NCBI GenBank assembly: GCA_963921935.1
Contig: OY998180.1
Coordinates: forward strand, 98,251,642 to 98,315,641
DNA length: 64,000 bases
Reading direction: 5' to 3'
Source of the DNA: Galeruca laticollis
Taxonomy: Eukaryota > Arthropoda > Insecta > Coleoptera > Chrysomelidae
The position numbers and the translations under genes are program-made. The notes beneath the pieces were generated by a model. That model searched no databases, had not been told where the DNA came from, and worked only from the letters and a program-made list of their open reading frames with translations. Positions 34,370-45,783 of this stretch are shown piece after piece. Each line of letters opens with the position of its first letter. Positions within the stretch are counted from its first letter, which is position 1.

Positions 34370-34660
34370 TTTAAGCTTCAGCGGACGAACGGTAAGTTCT
34401 AGGGATTCGGAATCAGTATGGTCTGAAACCCCCCAAATCGAGAAAAAATCTGCAGTTTTTATACAATATCATTCATGAAACGGAAATTACTGTTTAGAAC
34501 GGTGCTTCAGCGGACAAACGGCAAGTACTAGAGCTTAGGTATGAACGGATTCGGAATCAGCATGGCCTGAAACCTCTCGAATTGAGAAAAAATCTTCAGT
34601 GTTTCATACAGAGTTATTCATTAAAGTGAAATTACTCTTTAGAAGTCTTTACGCCACACT
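34370..34660. repeat. diverged tandem repeat, two ~125-bp units
   Basis: CTTCAGCGGACGAACGGTAA near 34376 and CTTCAGCGGACAAACGGCAA near 34506 start two units sharing GATTCGGAATCAG, TGGCCTGAAACC and GAGAAAAAATCT. Confidence 0.75.
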
Positions 34661-34704
34661 GTGCCTCTTCCCATTTAGTCTGTTAGTAAGCAGTATCCCT
34701 TTCT

Positions 34705-34754
34705 AGCTCTCTCTATCTCTCTCCCTCTCTCTCTCCCTCTCTCTCTCTCTCTCT
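34705..34754. repeat. (CT)n microsatellite
   Basis: CT-rich run with interspersed CCCT and TATCT units. Confidence 0.95.
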
Positions 34755-34759
34755 GTCAA

Positions 34760-36985
34760 ATGGATTTTTTAAATATAAAAATGCAAACAGCGTCTTCTTT
34801 AAATGAATTACTTTTTCTGCCATATGTTTTATGATAAATATGTGATGAAATTCACTGTTACGACCGACCCTTACTGTGTGGAATCTACTCAATACTTTTC
34901 AAATAAAACTGTACGACTTTTTCAATGTGTTTTCTCTTTTAGATCTGATCTTTTTCTACTATTCTCTCCATAAAATCCATCACTAGGCTGATTAATGGTA
35001 TTGTTATTACATTCTTTTACATGTCCTTTTCTGAAAATGTGTATTATCAAAGCGTTCAGCCAATATATTGATAATATTTCCTCGTCATTTAACTAAATAT
35101 TAATCTAAATGTCTTTCTCTCTCCTATACTTTGCAGCATTCCTAAATATGTTATATCCCGGTAAGTACTTTTAAATTGCCGGACTGTCACTACTATTTTA
35201 CTAATATTTGCTCGATGAGCCAAGTCCGCACATCAACATTATTCTCTGACGATTTCACTTTATTGAATAAATGTAATTACCTATACCTACTTATATTGCT
35301 TGTACTTTTATCATCAAATTCTGACTTTCCAATCAATGGACCAATCTTAACTTCAGTAAAATAATCCTCCAAATCCTCACTAATTTCTAAATAAATTCTC
35401 AACATTGAAAATTTATTAAGTAATAGACAAATAACTCCACCAGAAAAAGATATTGTGTGATCCAAGGAAATGAAAAATTTATTACATATAGCATTTCAAT
35501 GGCAATAAATATAGATAAAACGGTATCCAGCTGACAAAATTGTTCTCTGAACAAAAATACCAATTTGGTATCACAACTACAATTTTTGTCAATCTGTAAC
35601 CATTCAAAGTTGTTATAGTGATAATAATAATAATGTTTCAAGTACAACGACAATGTTAATAAGATGGAGCAGATATGGCTTGCAGAAACTCAAGGCAAAT
35701 TCGACTCCTTCCTTGATTTGCAGAAGGTATCAAATGTCACTGTGCTTATTTGTGATTACCAGCGATTTAAGTCATTTGATAGTAATAATAATAATATAGA
35801 ACAATTTCGTAAGCGAAAGAGCAAACATAATAGATCTCATCATTATATGAAAAATTAGAACGGAAACTTGTATGATTGTATGTTGATAATTTTTACTAAT
35901 TATGTAATAGTTATTTGTAAAACAAGTGTCACAATGACTCGTTTTGTAGTACGAGTGAAGTTTGTACCGCGAAGCGGTGAGTTGCGCAAATCACGAGTAC
36001 TACAGAATGTCATTGTGACACAAGTTTACACAATATTTTTTATAATTCGCATTTATTTAATTTTTTAAATAAAACATAATTACATAATCCCTGTTTTTAA
36101 ACTAGGAGGAGTGGTTTGAATTTAAGTTGGTAATTCTATAGTTTCCTGATTGGTCAGATTACAAATGGTTTTATTCAGCACTTTTGACATATGATCATAA
36201 TTCTGTTGTATAGGGCAAAGAATGATGTGTGACTTGGATATGAGTAAATATGTTTGCTGCATGTCCTTTGCTTCTCTTTTTATGTCATATTACTTATTTA
36301 TTCGTGGCTGAATGGGATCCAACTCCCAAAGCCAAAAAACGAAAATAAAAGATATATGATCGAATAATTGTGTAAATTGTAAAAAAACTTTCATTTAAGC
36401 AAATTTGATTATTTGTTTAAAAAAGAGCTTCTTCGTATATGCTTGCGATCTATTTATATTATATCATGAACAGAATGATTTTACATATATAGACGCATTT
36501 TTCAACGAATCTCCAAAAAAAATTTTTTTCTAATATTAAGGATCAGGAACTGTATCTTTACAAAATTTTCCATAATTTTAGTTTAATTTCCAAGGCCCTC
36601 TATGTTTTGTTTTTTTTCTTTGTCAAAAGCGGCAAAAGTTCATTAGGCAATTTTTGATCTCAAGTTTGACTACACCAATGAATTTGTAGTCGTCACAAAT
36701 GGAAACTATCAAAAATTCATGAAAAAATATTGATTAGCAATGAAGTTACAATAACCTTAATTTTGGAAACAAAGTATTTGATTATAATTTTTATTTAGAT
36801 TATAGACTTATTTCAAATGCGGCAATACTGTTGATACAAAGTAGAATAATAGTGAACTTATACAGTGAAAATCAATACCTCATTCGGTTCTACAGTTATA
36901 ACTCCTGAAATTATGGTAATGTGAACGATTTGTAGGGGAAGGGATTTTCTAATAAAAATCTGACTAACTAATTAATTTTTTTTTG
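34760..36985. other. no gene seen; contains one long hairpin
   Basis: AT-rich, with no recognisable protein. The hairpin at 35916-36030 is listed separately. Confidence 0.45.
35916..36030. repeat. 115-bp imperfect palindrome
   Basis: Outer arms are TGTAAAACAAGTGTCACAAT with GAC and, inverted, GTCATTGTGACACAAGTTTA with CA. Middle arms are GTAGTACGAGTGAAGTTTG and CAAATCACGAGTACTAC. The centre is a perfect ACCGC-GAA-GCGGT hairpin at 35966-35978. A single RNA or DNA strand could fold end to end. No coding content is seen. It may be a very small foldback element; the family is unknown. Confidence 0.8.
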
Positions 36986-36989
36986 GTTC

Positions 36990-37610
36990 TTGGTCTTTTT
37001 TAAATTATATATTGTTCATTTTGTGTTCTTGGGATTAAGTACCAGTTTTAAAGACATTCAACTTGTAGCTAATACATTTATATTTAACGTTTCGGTCTTT
37101 CTATGACCTTCATCAGACATAAAATTTGTTAAAACTAAAATAAATGGTACAAGTTTCAAAAAGAATTTTAAAAGCAAAACAAATAAATCTTACCTTCAAC
37201 AGAAGGTTCATTTGATTATTCAACATATTTGATAGATTTTTAGGACGTATCATATAACAGAATATAGCTCACACCTAAACAAAACGAGCATTTTAAAAAC
37301 ATGACAGTCCTTAATGAAAATTTGGATTCAAATATACGAGTATTTGTTGTATATAATGAAAGCATGCGTAACGAGGTTTTAATTTGTCTTTTTTGTTTTG
37401 ACTGGTATTGGAATGAATTTTATATTTATAGGGAGTGGAAATAACTTTATTATATTTGGAATGTGCCACGTGTTTCTCTATATTTCTAAGTTTTTATTTT
37501 ATTATAAATTTTACTAAGATTTTTTGTGTCCGTCTTTAAATTTAGGGAACTGGTTTTTCTTTGGATTTCTATCATTTCTAGAACTTCCCTTTTTTTGTAT
37601 GGTTCTCACT
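36990..37610 (-). mobile_element. Penelope-like element 3' part, minus strand
   Basis: On the minus strand a fragment reading LEMIEIQRKTSSLN and TDTKNLSKIYNKIK matches the C-terminal end of Penelope-like proteins (compare MVHIKKEKNSLNDKQD in the copy at 40849). Downstream lies an untranslated part with a hammerhead-like core at 37065-37125 and the CCCAAGAAC end near 37028-37036. It meets a plus-strand Penelope fragment head to head near 37600. Confidence 0.65.
37065..37125 (-). ncRNA. hammerhead-ribozyme-like motif, degenerate
   Basis: On the minus strand: CTGATGA (37116-37110), a short helix GGTC/GACC (37108-37105 with 37097-37094) and GAAAC (37093-37089), then a possible helix III (ACGT against ATGT with one G-T pair) followed by A. 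Penelope-like elements are known to carry hammerhead ribozymes, and this one lies downstream of a Penelope coding end in the right orientation. Helix I cannot be drawn convincingly, so activity is doubtful. Confidence 0.4.
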
Positions 37611-38130
37611 TCGAAGAAGATATCTGGTCTTCCCGATATTTAAACTTTGAATCACAACACCCTCTAACACAAAAAAATCTGTTATTATAGGACTCGCAGA
37701 TCGGTCTATAAATCTGTTAGACCCCAAATTCAGAGAGAATGTAATAATAAAAGCTAAAAATGCCCTTATACTCAACAACTATCCTAAAAATTTGATGAAC
37801 AAGATATTTAAAAAACGTTTACATATATTTTATAACCATAATAATACAAAAACTAAGATAGATAATAAAACAAACCAATTTCTCACTTTATCATACATAC
37901 CAAATTTATCAGAAAACCTAAAAAAGACATTTTCACACCTCCACATACATGTTGCTCATAAAGGGTACAACCTACAAAAAACCAATTACACCTATCTCAA
38001 AAGAGCAATATAGTCTTCTATGAAATACCATGTAAAAACTGTGAAGGAATGTTTTGAGGAACTACGGCATCCGTGTGTCTTAATCAAGCAACATGTGCAA
38101 TAAAGGCTTCCACCTAGGGACATATTTAAA
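37590..38130 (+). pseudogene. Penelope-like RT end and GIY-YIG start, plus strand
   Basis: Plus-strand frames read WSSRYLNFESQHPLTQK, SVIIGLADRSINLL, NNYPKNLMNKIFKKR and SYIPNLSENLKKTFSHL, all counterparts of the copy at 40849-41868. A shift leads into IVFYEIPCKNC, the start of the GIY-YIG endonuclease domain, then a stop. Sequence is clearly diverged from the 40.8-kb copy, so this is another, older lineage. N-terminal RT is missing. Confidence 0.75.
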
Positions 38131-38134
38131 ATAG

Positions 38135-39655
38135 GATTTGAATTGGCTGCATGACTTTGGTTCATGCCATTTTTGGAAAGCGTGAACACTTGAGAAAATG
38201 AAAATAATGGGTATAATAATAAAAAACAAATTATGTTAGGATTACGTCTTACTTTCCTAAAAAATTTTGCAATGAAATTTATTTGAACAATTACGAAAAG
38301 CAATATATTAAAAAGTCGGGAAGTGGAAGGAACAATTAAAACAAAGATCATGTGGACAAAATTTTAGACAATATAAAAGACGAATGAAACGGTAATTGCA
38401 ACAATAAAGTGTAATTGTGGAAAAGCTATTTCTACAGTTATAATAATGCATTATTTGTAAAACAATAGAGATAGTTTAGATATTTAAAACAAGACTATTA
38501 TCTCAACAAGGATATCTGGCAAGAAATTCGACTTTTACCGTTTTGAAGTAAATATTCCAACTTTTTTGTACTATATAAAATACTGAACAATATCATCACC
38601 TCATGGCTTAGCTGTCCATATGAATAAACGACCACTTAAAACAAAAAGTGAAAGAAAACAATAAATAAAGTGCAAAAGAAGAAGCAGGATATAGAATGCA
38701 AAAACTAACCGTAACCTTGATGAAAGGATGGTGTTTGAGGTTACTAAAAAACAGCTGGTGAAACTATTATGAATGAAAATATCCGCGAGGACAATTGTAT
38801 TTCTAACGAAAATATAGTAAAATAAAAAAATATAGTTATTACCTACTATAATTAAAGAATTGCAATTTAACGTATCAAAATGTATTTATTAGCTACATAC
38901 CTTTACTTGTTTTATGACAAAACATTCAACCATGGTACAAACTTCACACTATGTAATAATTGTGATGAGAGTAAACTAGAACCTACATAAATAATTTTAG
39001 AAACACTCACCCAGGGCCGTAACGAACACAAAACAACTTATAAGAAAATAACAAAAACCCAGCACCACCAACAACTTAAACTGTCTTAACTCACAAGCTG
39101 CCAGCAACTGGTCTGTCTCTTTCACTCACTCAACTGCTCACACTGAAACTCTGTTCCCCTTCAACCAATAGTTTAAAGTGGGCATGACTCACCTGCGCAC
39201 TGTAACCAATGGTGAATTCAAGGCGGAGTTACCGGTTCAGATTAAAATAATGGAAACTGTTGATTACGTCTGAGATCATGGTAGCTAATTATTTGTAAAC
39301 ATAACCTAATTGCTATTAAATTATCTGGCTTAGAAGAGTTTTATAGTCATGAGGAGAGAGGTTAACAGATGCTTTGATTAATGAGATTGTGAGGAAATTA
39401 TTAGCGCTATGCTCAATTTTTTCAGGTTTTCATAAACTAGGGTAAGTAGACAAACTAGTTGATATTAAAAATTGTTAAACCTTCCTACTTTCAAAAGCTC
39501 ATCAATGCAATATTCAAGAAAGAATAATAAAATTATATACTAGTTAGCTGACAAAAAGAATACAATGTACAAAATAGGAATGTTTCAAAACTAATAACGA
39601 CAAAAAATAACTACAAAAGTTTGATTAAGATTGATTCTATGCTATTTAGCTGACT
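38135..39655. other. no gene seen
   Basis: No recognisable frame. The long frame on the minus strand at 37992-38351 overlaps a Penelope fragment in antisense and has no motif. At 39040-39240 there is a slightly more GC-rich stretch (CAGCACCACCAACAACTTAA, CTCACCTGCGCACTG) that could be an LTR or a regulatory remnant but has no partner here. Confidence 0.4.
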
Positions 39656-39659
39656 TGAA

Positions 39660-40090
39660 AACCAGTCCAAAAACCTCTTGACGAGGTAAAAATAGGTGAC
39701 GCAAGCAAATTATAGGATGTATAGGGTGACACAAGTAATATATCTACTTATAATATTTTTAAAATAAAGGTAAGGTATGGCTACATATTCACACGTTATT
39801 CCTTATTAATTTGAAAGTTTCAGATAATTGATAAACCGGTCCGGGGCCCTTTCTTTCTAATGTGTTTTAATAGTAAAAATCCGATGAGGCCCTTTCTTTG
39901 TTATGTCTTTTGATAGTGTAATTCGGATGGGGCCATTTCTTTGTTATGTGTTTTGATAGTACCTATAAATCGGATGGAGCCTCTTTTTGTATTGTATTTT
40001 GGAAGTATTGATTGAATGAATCTTATATATATTTAGTAGTATGAACTGAGTAGATTCTAATTTGCACGTCCGTCTAAAATATATGCAGAC
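39660..40090 (+). mobile_element. long-TIR element (family LT), left part only
   Basis: Begins CAGTCCAAAAACCTCTTGAC, GAGGTAAAAATAGGTGACGC, continues with TATGGCTACATATTCACAC and GTTATTCCTTATTAATTTG, then three or more ~58-bp units (GGATGGGGCC, TTTCTTTG, TTATGTGTTTTGATAGTA). The same sequence is found inverted at 61520-62155. The right terminal repeat is absent here. Confidence 0.7.
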
Positions 40091-40105
40091 AGTTTAATGA
40101 TTTAA

Positions 40106-40190
40106 ATTTTTTTTTATTTCATACCACTTATAGGGTCGAATAATTATCTGAGGTGGAGTTTCCCAATGTGAAGTGAGGATGGCACCAGCT
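40106..40190 (+). repeat. dispersed repeat shared with 21297-21370
   Basis: GGGTCGAATAATTATCTGAGG, GTGAAGTGAGGATGGC and neighbouring bases recur at 21.3 kb in the same orientation. Type unknown. Confidence 0.6.
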
Positions 40191-40422
40191 GACTACTTCT
40201 CGTAGGTGTGCATCCACACGAGCCAAATACAGGTTGTCGGAAGGCGAAATCTTCAGTTAGGATTAGAGACTCCAAACTAGAAGGCATTACGGCACTCTTA
40301 AAGAGACCCAAGAAGGTCGAAACCGGTCAGTGTACTATGACCTTCTCTGACTGATATGTCGAAATTATTAAAATTTTGACTTAAACGGAGGTGTATTGTA
40401 GAAAACCGAAATTTTTCTTTCA

Positions 40423-40484
<62 letters not shown>
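40423..40484. repeat. (TA)n microsatellite left of the Penelope pair
   Basis: TA run interrupted once by CATA. It lies about 30 bp outside the left Penelope arm. Confidence 0.95.
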
Positions 40485-40487
<3 letters not shown>

Positions 40488-40848
40488 ATTCTTAATTTTC
40501 TTTGACCATTCAAAATATTTTTGATTTCTTGTTCTTGGGTTTAGGTCATAAATAAATAAAAAGCTTTATATCGTCTACATACTTTGACGTTTCGCTCCTT
40601 GTTGGGAGCTTTCTCAAAAAGATGTTTCTGTCTTATTTGGACATAATAAAATATTTACAATTAATCGATATACATACAATTTTGGAACGTGTACAAAAAG
40701 GACAGTGAACATATAAAAACAAGTTTGTTGATAAAATAATAATAAAGGTGTTTACCTCAGAAATAAATTCACGACATACGAGTGAAATCCAAAGTGTATA
40801 GCATTTTTATTTTGTTATTGGATGTATATATTTTGGTTACTAAATTCA

Positions 40849-41933
40849 TTACACAATTAAATTATGATAAATTTGACTCAGATTTTTTATGTCTTGTTTA
40901 TCGTTCAATGAATTCTTTTCTTTTTTTATATGTACCATTTCTTTGATTACTAATTTATGGTAATTAGAATCCTGGGTTAGTATTTTTGTACTATTGAAGT
41001 CAAATTCATGGTGTTCCCTGGTTTCGTGTTTATGTAGAGCGGTGGACGCATTTTTTGTGTACTTGTGACCATTTAAGCGATTTTCTAAAGTTTGTGTTGT
41101 CATACCAACATATTTCTTCGGGCAGTTTAAACATGGTATAGAATACACTACATTCGATTTTTTTTTGGTTTTAATTGGGCTTTTCAGTTTAGTGAACAAT
41201 GGCGATAGGGTATTTTGAGTTCTGTGACATACGTTAATGTTGTGTTTTGATAAAACGTATTTCAGTTTTTCTGACAGTTGGTTTGTGTATGGAATTGATA
41301 TGTATCTGTTATTATTTATTTGAGTTTGTTTTTGATTATTTTTATTATTGTTGTAGAATTTGTATGTGCGTTGTTTAAAAATTCGTTCTATGTGTTTTAT
41401 CGGGTAGTAATTGTTTTTTAGGGTGTTTTTGGTATGTTCTAAAACTTCCGGACGGTATTCTGGAGAAGTAAGTTTTATAGCTCGGTCCGTCAATCCAACA
41501 ATTACACTGTTTTTTTGTGCATTGGGATGAGTAGAGTAGTAATTAAGATATCGGCCGGACCACGTCTCTTTTTGATACAGTTTGGTTTTTATTTTGTTGT
41601 CATTGGTTCGAATTAATGTTAGGTCTAGAAAATTTATTGTATTGTTCTCTGTTTCAATTGTAAATTGAAGTTTTGGATGGAAACTATTAAAAGAATTTAA
41701 CATATTATTAATTTTATCTGACGGTATAGCAGCTATGCAATCGTCAACAAATCGTTTAAAAAACAATACATTGAAATCTAAATTCCCTAGTACGCTTTCC
41801 TCCAGATATTCCATTACCAACTGTGCCAAGGTTGAGGAGATAGGAGAACCCATTGTACAACCATCCAATTGTTGATAATAATTGTCTTGGTATTGATAAT
41901 AGTTATTATTTTGTATTAGTAATATTCCCTCTA
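40849..41933 (-). CDS. Penelope-like RT C-terminal half with GIY-YIG endonuclease, 5' truncated
   Basis: The frame is open from the junction at about 41933 to the stop at 40849; the first ATG is at 41868 but homology starts upstream of it (NNYYQYQDNYYQQ). RT motifs visible are DGCTMGSPISSTLAQ and FFKRFVDDCIAAIP with the two catalytic aspartates, then TINFLDLTL. The C-terminal GIY-YIG nuclease has VVYSIPCLNCPKKYVGMTTQ, LENRLNGHK and the following histidines and glutamates. Penelope proteins prime reverse transcription at a nick made by this nuclease. The N-terminal RT part is missing, so the copy is not autonomous. No stop or frameshift lies within what remains. Confidence 0.9.
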
Positions 41934-42201
41934 TTCTCCAGAATACCGTCCGGAAGTTTTAGAACATACCAAAAACACCCTAAAAAACAATTACTACCCG
42001 ATAAAACACATAGAACGAATTTTTAAACAACGCACATACAAATTCTACAACAATAATAAAAATAATCAAAAACAAACTCAAATAAATAATAACAGATACA
42101 TATCAATTCCATACACAAACCAACTGTCAGAAAAACTGAAATACGTTTTATCAAAACACAACATTAACGTATGTCACAGAACTCAAAATACCCTATCGCC
42201 A

Positions 42202-42552
42202 TTGTTCACTAAACTGAAAAGCCCAATTAAAACCAAAAAAAAATCGAATGTAGTGTATTCTATACCATGTTTAAACTGCCCGAAGAAATATGTTGGTATG
42301 ACAACACAAACTTTAGAAAATCGCTTAAATGGTCACAAGTACACAAAAAATGCGTCCACCGCTCTACATAAACACGAAACCAGGGAACACCATGAATTTG
42401 ACTTCAATAGTACAAAAATACTAACCCAGGATTCTAATTACCATAAATTAGTAATCAAAGAAATGGTACATATAAAAAAAGAAAAGAATTCATTGAACGA
42501 TAAACAAGACATAAAAAATCTGAGTCAAATTTATCATAATTTAATTGTGTAA
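42202..42552 (+). CDS. Penelope-like GIY-YIG end, plus-strand copy
   Basis: Identical in translation to the last 116 residues of the minus-strand copy. The open sequence actually continues upstream in frame to the truncation at about 41934 (EYRPEVLEHTKNTLKNN). It contains the GIY-YIG core only and lacks the RT palm. Confidence 0.88.
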   Translation: MFTKLKSPIKTKKKSNVVYSIPCLNCPKKYVGMTTQTLENRLNGHKYTKNASTALHKHETREHHEFDFNSTKILTQDSNYHKLVIKEMVHIKKEKNSLNDKQDIKNLSQIYHNLIV

Positions 42553-42785
42553 TGAATTTAGTAACCAAAATATATACATCCAATAACAAAATAAAAATGC
42601 TATACACTTTGGATTTCACTCGTATGTCGTGAATTTATTTCTGAGGTAAACACCTTTATTATTATTTTATCAACAAACTTGTTTTTATATGTTCACTGTC
42701 CTTTTTGTACACGTTCCAAAATTGTATGTATATCGATTAATTGTAAATATTTTATTATGTCCAAATAAGACAGAAACATCTTTTT

Positions 42786-42832
42786 GAGAAAGCTCCCAAC
42801 AAGGAGCGAAACGTCAAAGTATGTAGACGATA
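42786..42832 (+). ncRNA. Penelope 3' stem-loop, ribozyme-like remnant
   Basis: AGCTCC-CAACAA-GGAGC followed by GAAAC and a second helix CGTC/GACG with a 10-base loop. This is the position at which Penelope elements carry hammerhead motifs, and the GAAAC after a closed helix fits, but the CTGATGA box is replaced by TTGAGAA and the nucleotide pairing with the last A of GAAA is wrong. The mirror copy lies at 40568-40614 (minus). Confidence 0.35.
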
Positions 42833-42879
42833 TAAAGCTTTTTATTTATTTATGACCTAAACCCAAGAACAAGAAATCA

Positions 42880-42880
<1 letters not shown>

Positions 42881-42916
<36 letters not shown>
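42881..42916. repeat. (AT)n microsatellite right of the Penelope pair
   Basis: AT run that starts inside the last bases of the plus-strand arm. Confidence 0.95.
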
Positions 42917-42919
<3 letters not shown>

Positions 42920-43009
42920 GAATGTCCTTGAACCATTACTATATATTAATTTATGTTATATTACAATAATTTGAAATTTTAACCAACAAAATAGACACTA
43001 TCCCACAAA

Positions 43010-43400
43010 AATATATAGTATTGCTATCAGAAAAATTGAAATACATCCTAAAAAACAAAATAATAAGGTATGCCATAAGTCACACTATCGTATATCAACA
43101 GCTTTCAAATGTTTGAAATGCAGAAACTCAACTAAAAAACAATCAAACTTGGTAGGTATACTCGGTCGCTTGTCTTTCTTAATTGTCCTAAAAATATATA
43201 GGAATGACAACACAATACTTTGAATATAGAATAAACGGTCACAAATACACGAAAAATGCATCGACAATTTTTCAAACACAAAAATTATATACAATGACCA
43301 AAATATTATTAAACTTAAAATCAAAGGAATGATTGCCATTAAGAATGAACCCGAAGCACCAAATGACAAGAAAGACATCATTTATCTCAAATATTAATTT
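43010..43400 (+). pseudogene. older Penelope-like remnant
   Basis: Plus-strand frames read LSEKLKYILKNK, then SVACLS with a shift, YIGMTTQYFEYRINGHKYT and KNAST, matching the end of the Penelope protein at about half identity by eye. Stops and shifts are frequent. It sits just beyond the recent Penelope pair. Confidence 0.75.
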
Positions 43401-43404
43401 TTTA

Positions 43405-44138
43405 TTTAAATCATTAGAAAACCGAAAGCACAAAAAAATTTTGCAAATTTTATAACTCATTGTAATAAAAACACAATCACCCTCAACTAAAAAAAAATTA
43501 TACCCATTTATTTTTTGTTTAAATAATTCAGAAATCATAAACAAAAAAAAGTTTTGATAAACTCGGTAATTTATTGTTACTAAACTAAAAAAAAATTATA
43601 CCCAATTGATGCAAAATGTTGAGGTTAAAACCCCCAGGAGCCCCACTATCAAGATTAAAATTTAAGATTTATTTGGAGTAAAGGGCTCGAAAATAAATTT
43701 TATTTGTAAGAAAAAAGGAGAAATGTTAGGATTAACATGTTTCACGCTGTAAAAAACTTTGAGTAGGTATCACAAAAATATAAGTCAATTTAACCATTCA
43801 CCAAAAAGCACAAAAATATCAAAAAAAAATTAGTAATCTATCAAACTATTCGTATCAGTATACAATAAAGTTGCATACTTCTATATTCAATGGTTAAAAA
43901 TAAATTAAACATTCTGAATGAATTGTATTATTTTGAAATAATTCAAACCAAAGTTAAAATGTTTAGATGTCAATAAAATATTTTTTCCCCAGTTGCTTTT
44001 TAATGACACTTGACAGGCATAAAAGGTGTATTTTTATTGCCTAGTCAGAAAAAGTGGACTTTCCTGCCTGTAGGCAGAAAACGTTTGTTGCTATGCAACG
44101 TTCCAAGTAACAATTTGAATCAATTGACAATGACATTG
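43405..44138. other. no gene seen
   Basis: AT-rich, with two similar stretches (AACTAAAAAAAAATTATACCCA near 43480 and 43580, first 20 bases alike) but no coding frame. Confidence 0.45.
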
Positions 44139-44239
44139 GGTGAACACAGTGGCGTCGAATCTTTGGGGGGGGGGGGGGTTTATGTAAAAATATTTTTTAC
44201 CAAAAAGCATATTTATCTATGATAGTGGTTATAACAATT

Positions 44240-44710
44240 TTAAGTATTACAAAAGAAAATCAAAGGCCTTGAGGCTTGAGAGCAAGGTTATCAATTATTT
44301 ATTCAGTTAATATAACTTCTTCTCTATGAACTAACAGCATGGAGAGCCCTTAAGCCTCACTTGTGCAGTAGTAAGTTTTTATACGTCTTAAGGTTCTTTC
44401 TGGTGTAGCAGTGGACACAGGAAGTGTACAAAAAATGTTTAGAAGTTTGTGAAAATTTGGATACGCATGTGCTGACTACAAACTTCCAAACAGGCCAGTG
44501 CTCTTCTTTATTTCTGAGCGTTTACTTAAATGTTCTTGCCACAAAATAATAAATCTAAATCCAAAACTCCCTATGTTCTAGCATAAGATTGATCTTGCCT
44601 AATACAGTTTTTGGGAGAAAACAATCACAATTATTTTAGCGCTACTGCACTTATACGACACCCTATAGGTGAAAGCACTAAACAAGATATATTAGAATAT
44701 TTTGGGAGGA
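44240..44710 (-). pseudogene. hAT transposase C-terminal remnant, copy B
   Basis: On the minus strand this is the counterpart of 26620-27060. The plus strand shows the complement of the same blocks (GAGGCTTGAGAGCAAGGTTA, TATACGTCTTAAGG, GTGGACACAGG). It has more damage than copy A and no usable frame. It lies directly inside the left hAT terminus. Confidence 0.65.
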
Positions 44711-44711
44711 G

Positions 44712-45783
44712 TCTGTTTTAAAATAAAGATTAAAACTAACTTTTCCGCATTTCGGAGGCTGTATCGTGTTAAGAAACCGAAATTTCTACAAAAATTACCA
44801 AAAATGTAGGATATCTGGATTTATAGAAGTCGGTGTACTGGCACTGGGGAGCTGAAAATCAATAGAGTTTATCTGTCAGATGCCCTAAGCAATATGAGGA
44901 TTTATCAAAAAGCGAGCAAAATAAACAGAAACAAATGAGAGAAAAAGCAAAAGAAATAAGAAACGAGGGAAAACAGTAAAAATCGACTACAACAAAATTA
45001 CTGTTGATGGTATTACATTGAAAAAATAAATGCTTTTAAAGATTAAAACTAACTTTTCCGTACTCCGGAGGCTGTATCGTACTAACATACCGAAATGTCT
45101 CCAGAAATTAACAAAAATTTAGTATATCTGGATTTATAGGACCTGTTGTACTGGCACTGGTGTGATAGAAACCAACAAGGTTCATCTATGAGATGCCCTG
45201 AATAATATCCAATCATAAAATTGGTACTTTTATACACTCCAGAGGCTGTATCGTGCTAAAAATCCGAAATGTCCCAAAAATGATCAAAAATGCAGTATAT
45301 TTGGATTTCCAGGACCCGTTGTACTGGCTATGGTGAGCTGAAAATCAGCAGGGTTCATTTGTGAGACGCCCTGAATAATATTTAATCATAAAATTAGTCA
45401 CTTGTATACACTCTGGAAACTGTATCGTGCTAACAAACCGAAGTTTCTGCAAAAATTACCAAAATGTAGTACTTCGGGTACCATAGCACCCGTTATACTG
45501 ACTCTGGTGAGCTGAAAATGAATAGGGTTCATCTATGAGATGCCCTGAACAATATCCAATCATAAAATTGGTCAATTGTATACACCCGGAAACTGTATCG
45601 TGCTAACAAGAAGAAGTGGGCGAGGACAACGACATACACACAGGATTTTTTTTCGAAAGCCCGTTTTTCGTGCTTTCTCACTGAAAAACGTAAAAATAAC
45701 TCAAAAAAACCTAAAACTCCAACTTTTTTTGGGGTAAACCAATACTTTTCTCGCATCGTAGATAGGGTTGGCGGAATAGTAAA
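44712..45783 (+). repeat. TR family array, copies 5 and 6
   Basis: Two family starts (ATTAAAACTAACTTTTCCG at about 44721 and 45045) are separated by ~130 bp of other sequence, so one partial and one longer array adjoin. The second has about four ~175-bp units and ends GTTGGCGGAATAGT near 45781. As in composite A the array leads straight into Harbinger sequence. Confidence 0.78.

Larger units (their letters stand above)
40515..42885. mobile_element. head-to-head pair of Penelope-like elements
   Basis: The arm at 40515-41467 (minus) and the arm at 41934-42885 (plus) are inverted copies of about 952 bp that look identical by eye. They are separated by 466 bp belonging only to the minus copy. 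Both arms hold the C-terminal coding part and the same 3' untranslated region ending CCCAAGAACAAGAAATC. The plus copy is truncated within the RT thumb region (EYRPEVLEH) and the minus copy just upstream of the RT motif DGCTMGSP. TA microsatellites lie outside both arms. Near-identity implies a very recent event or gene conversion. Confidence 0.88.

Noticed and set aside
37992..38351. 119-codon minus-strand frame with hydrophobic stretches
   Set aside because: It is partly antisense to a Penelope fragment and has no family features.
40298..40513. 71-codon frame on the minus strand
   Set aside because: Its core is the TA microsatellite; the rest has no motif.
44165..44178. G-quadruplex regulatory site
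   Set aside because: A plain G14 homopolymer is not evidence of function and is prone to assembly length error.
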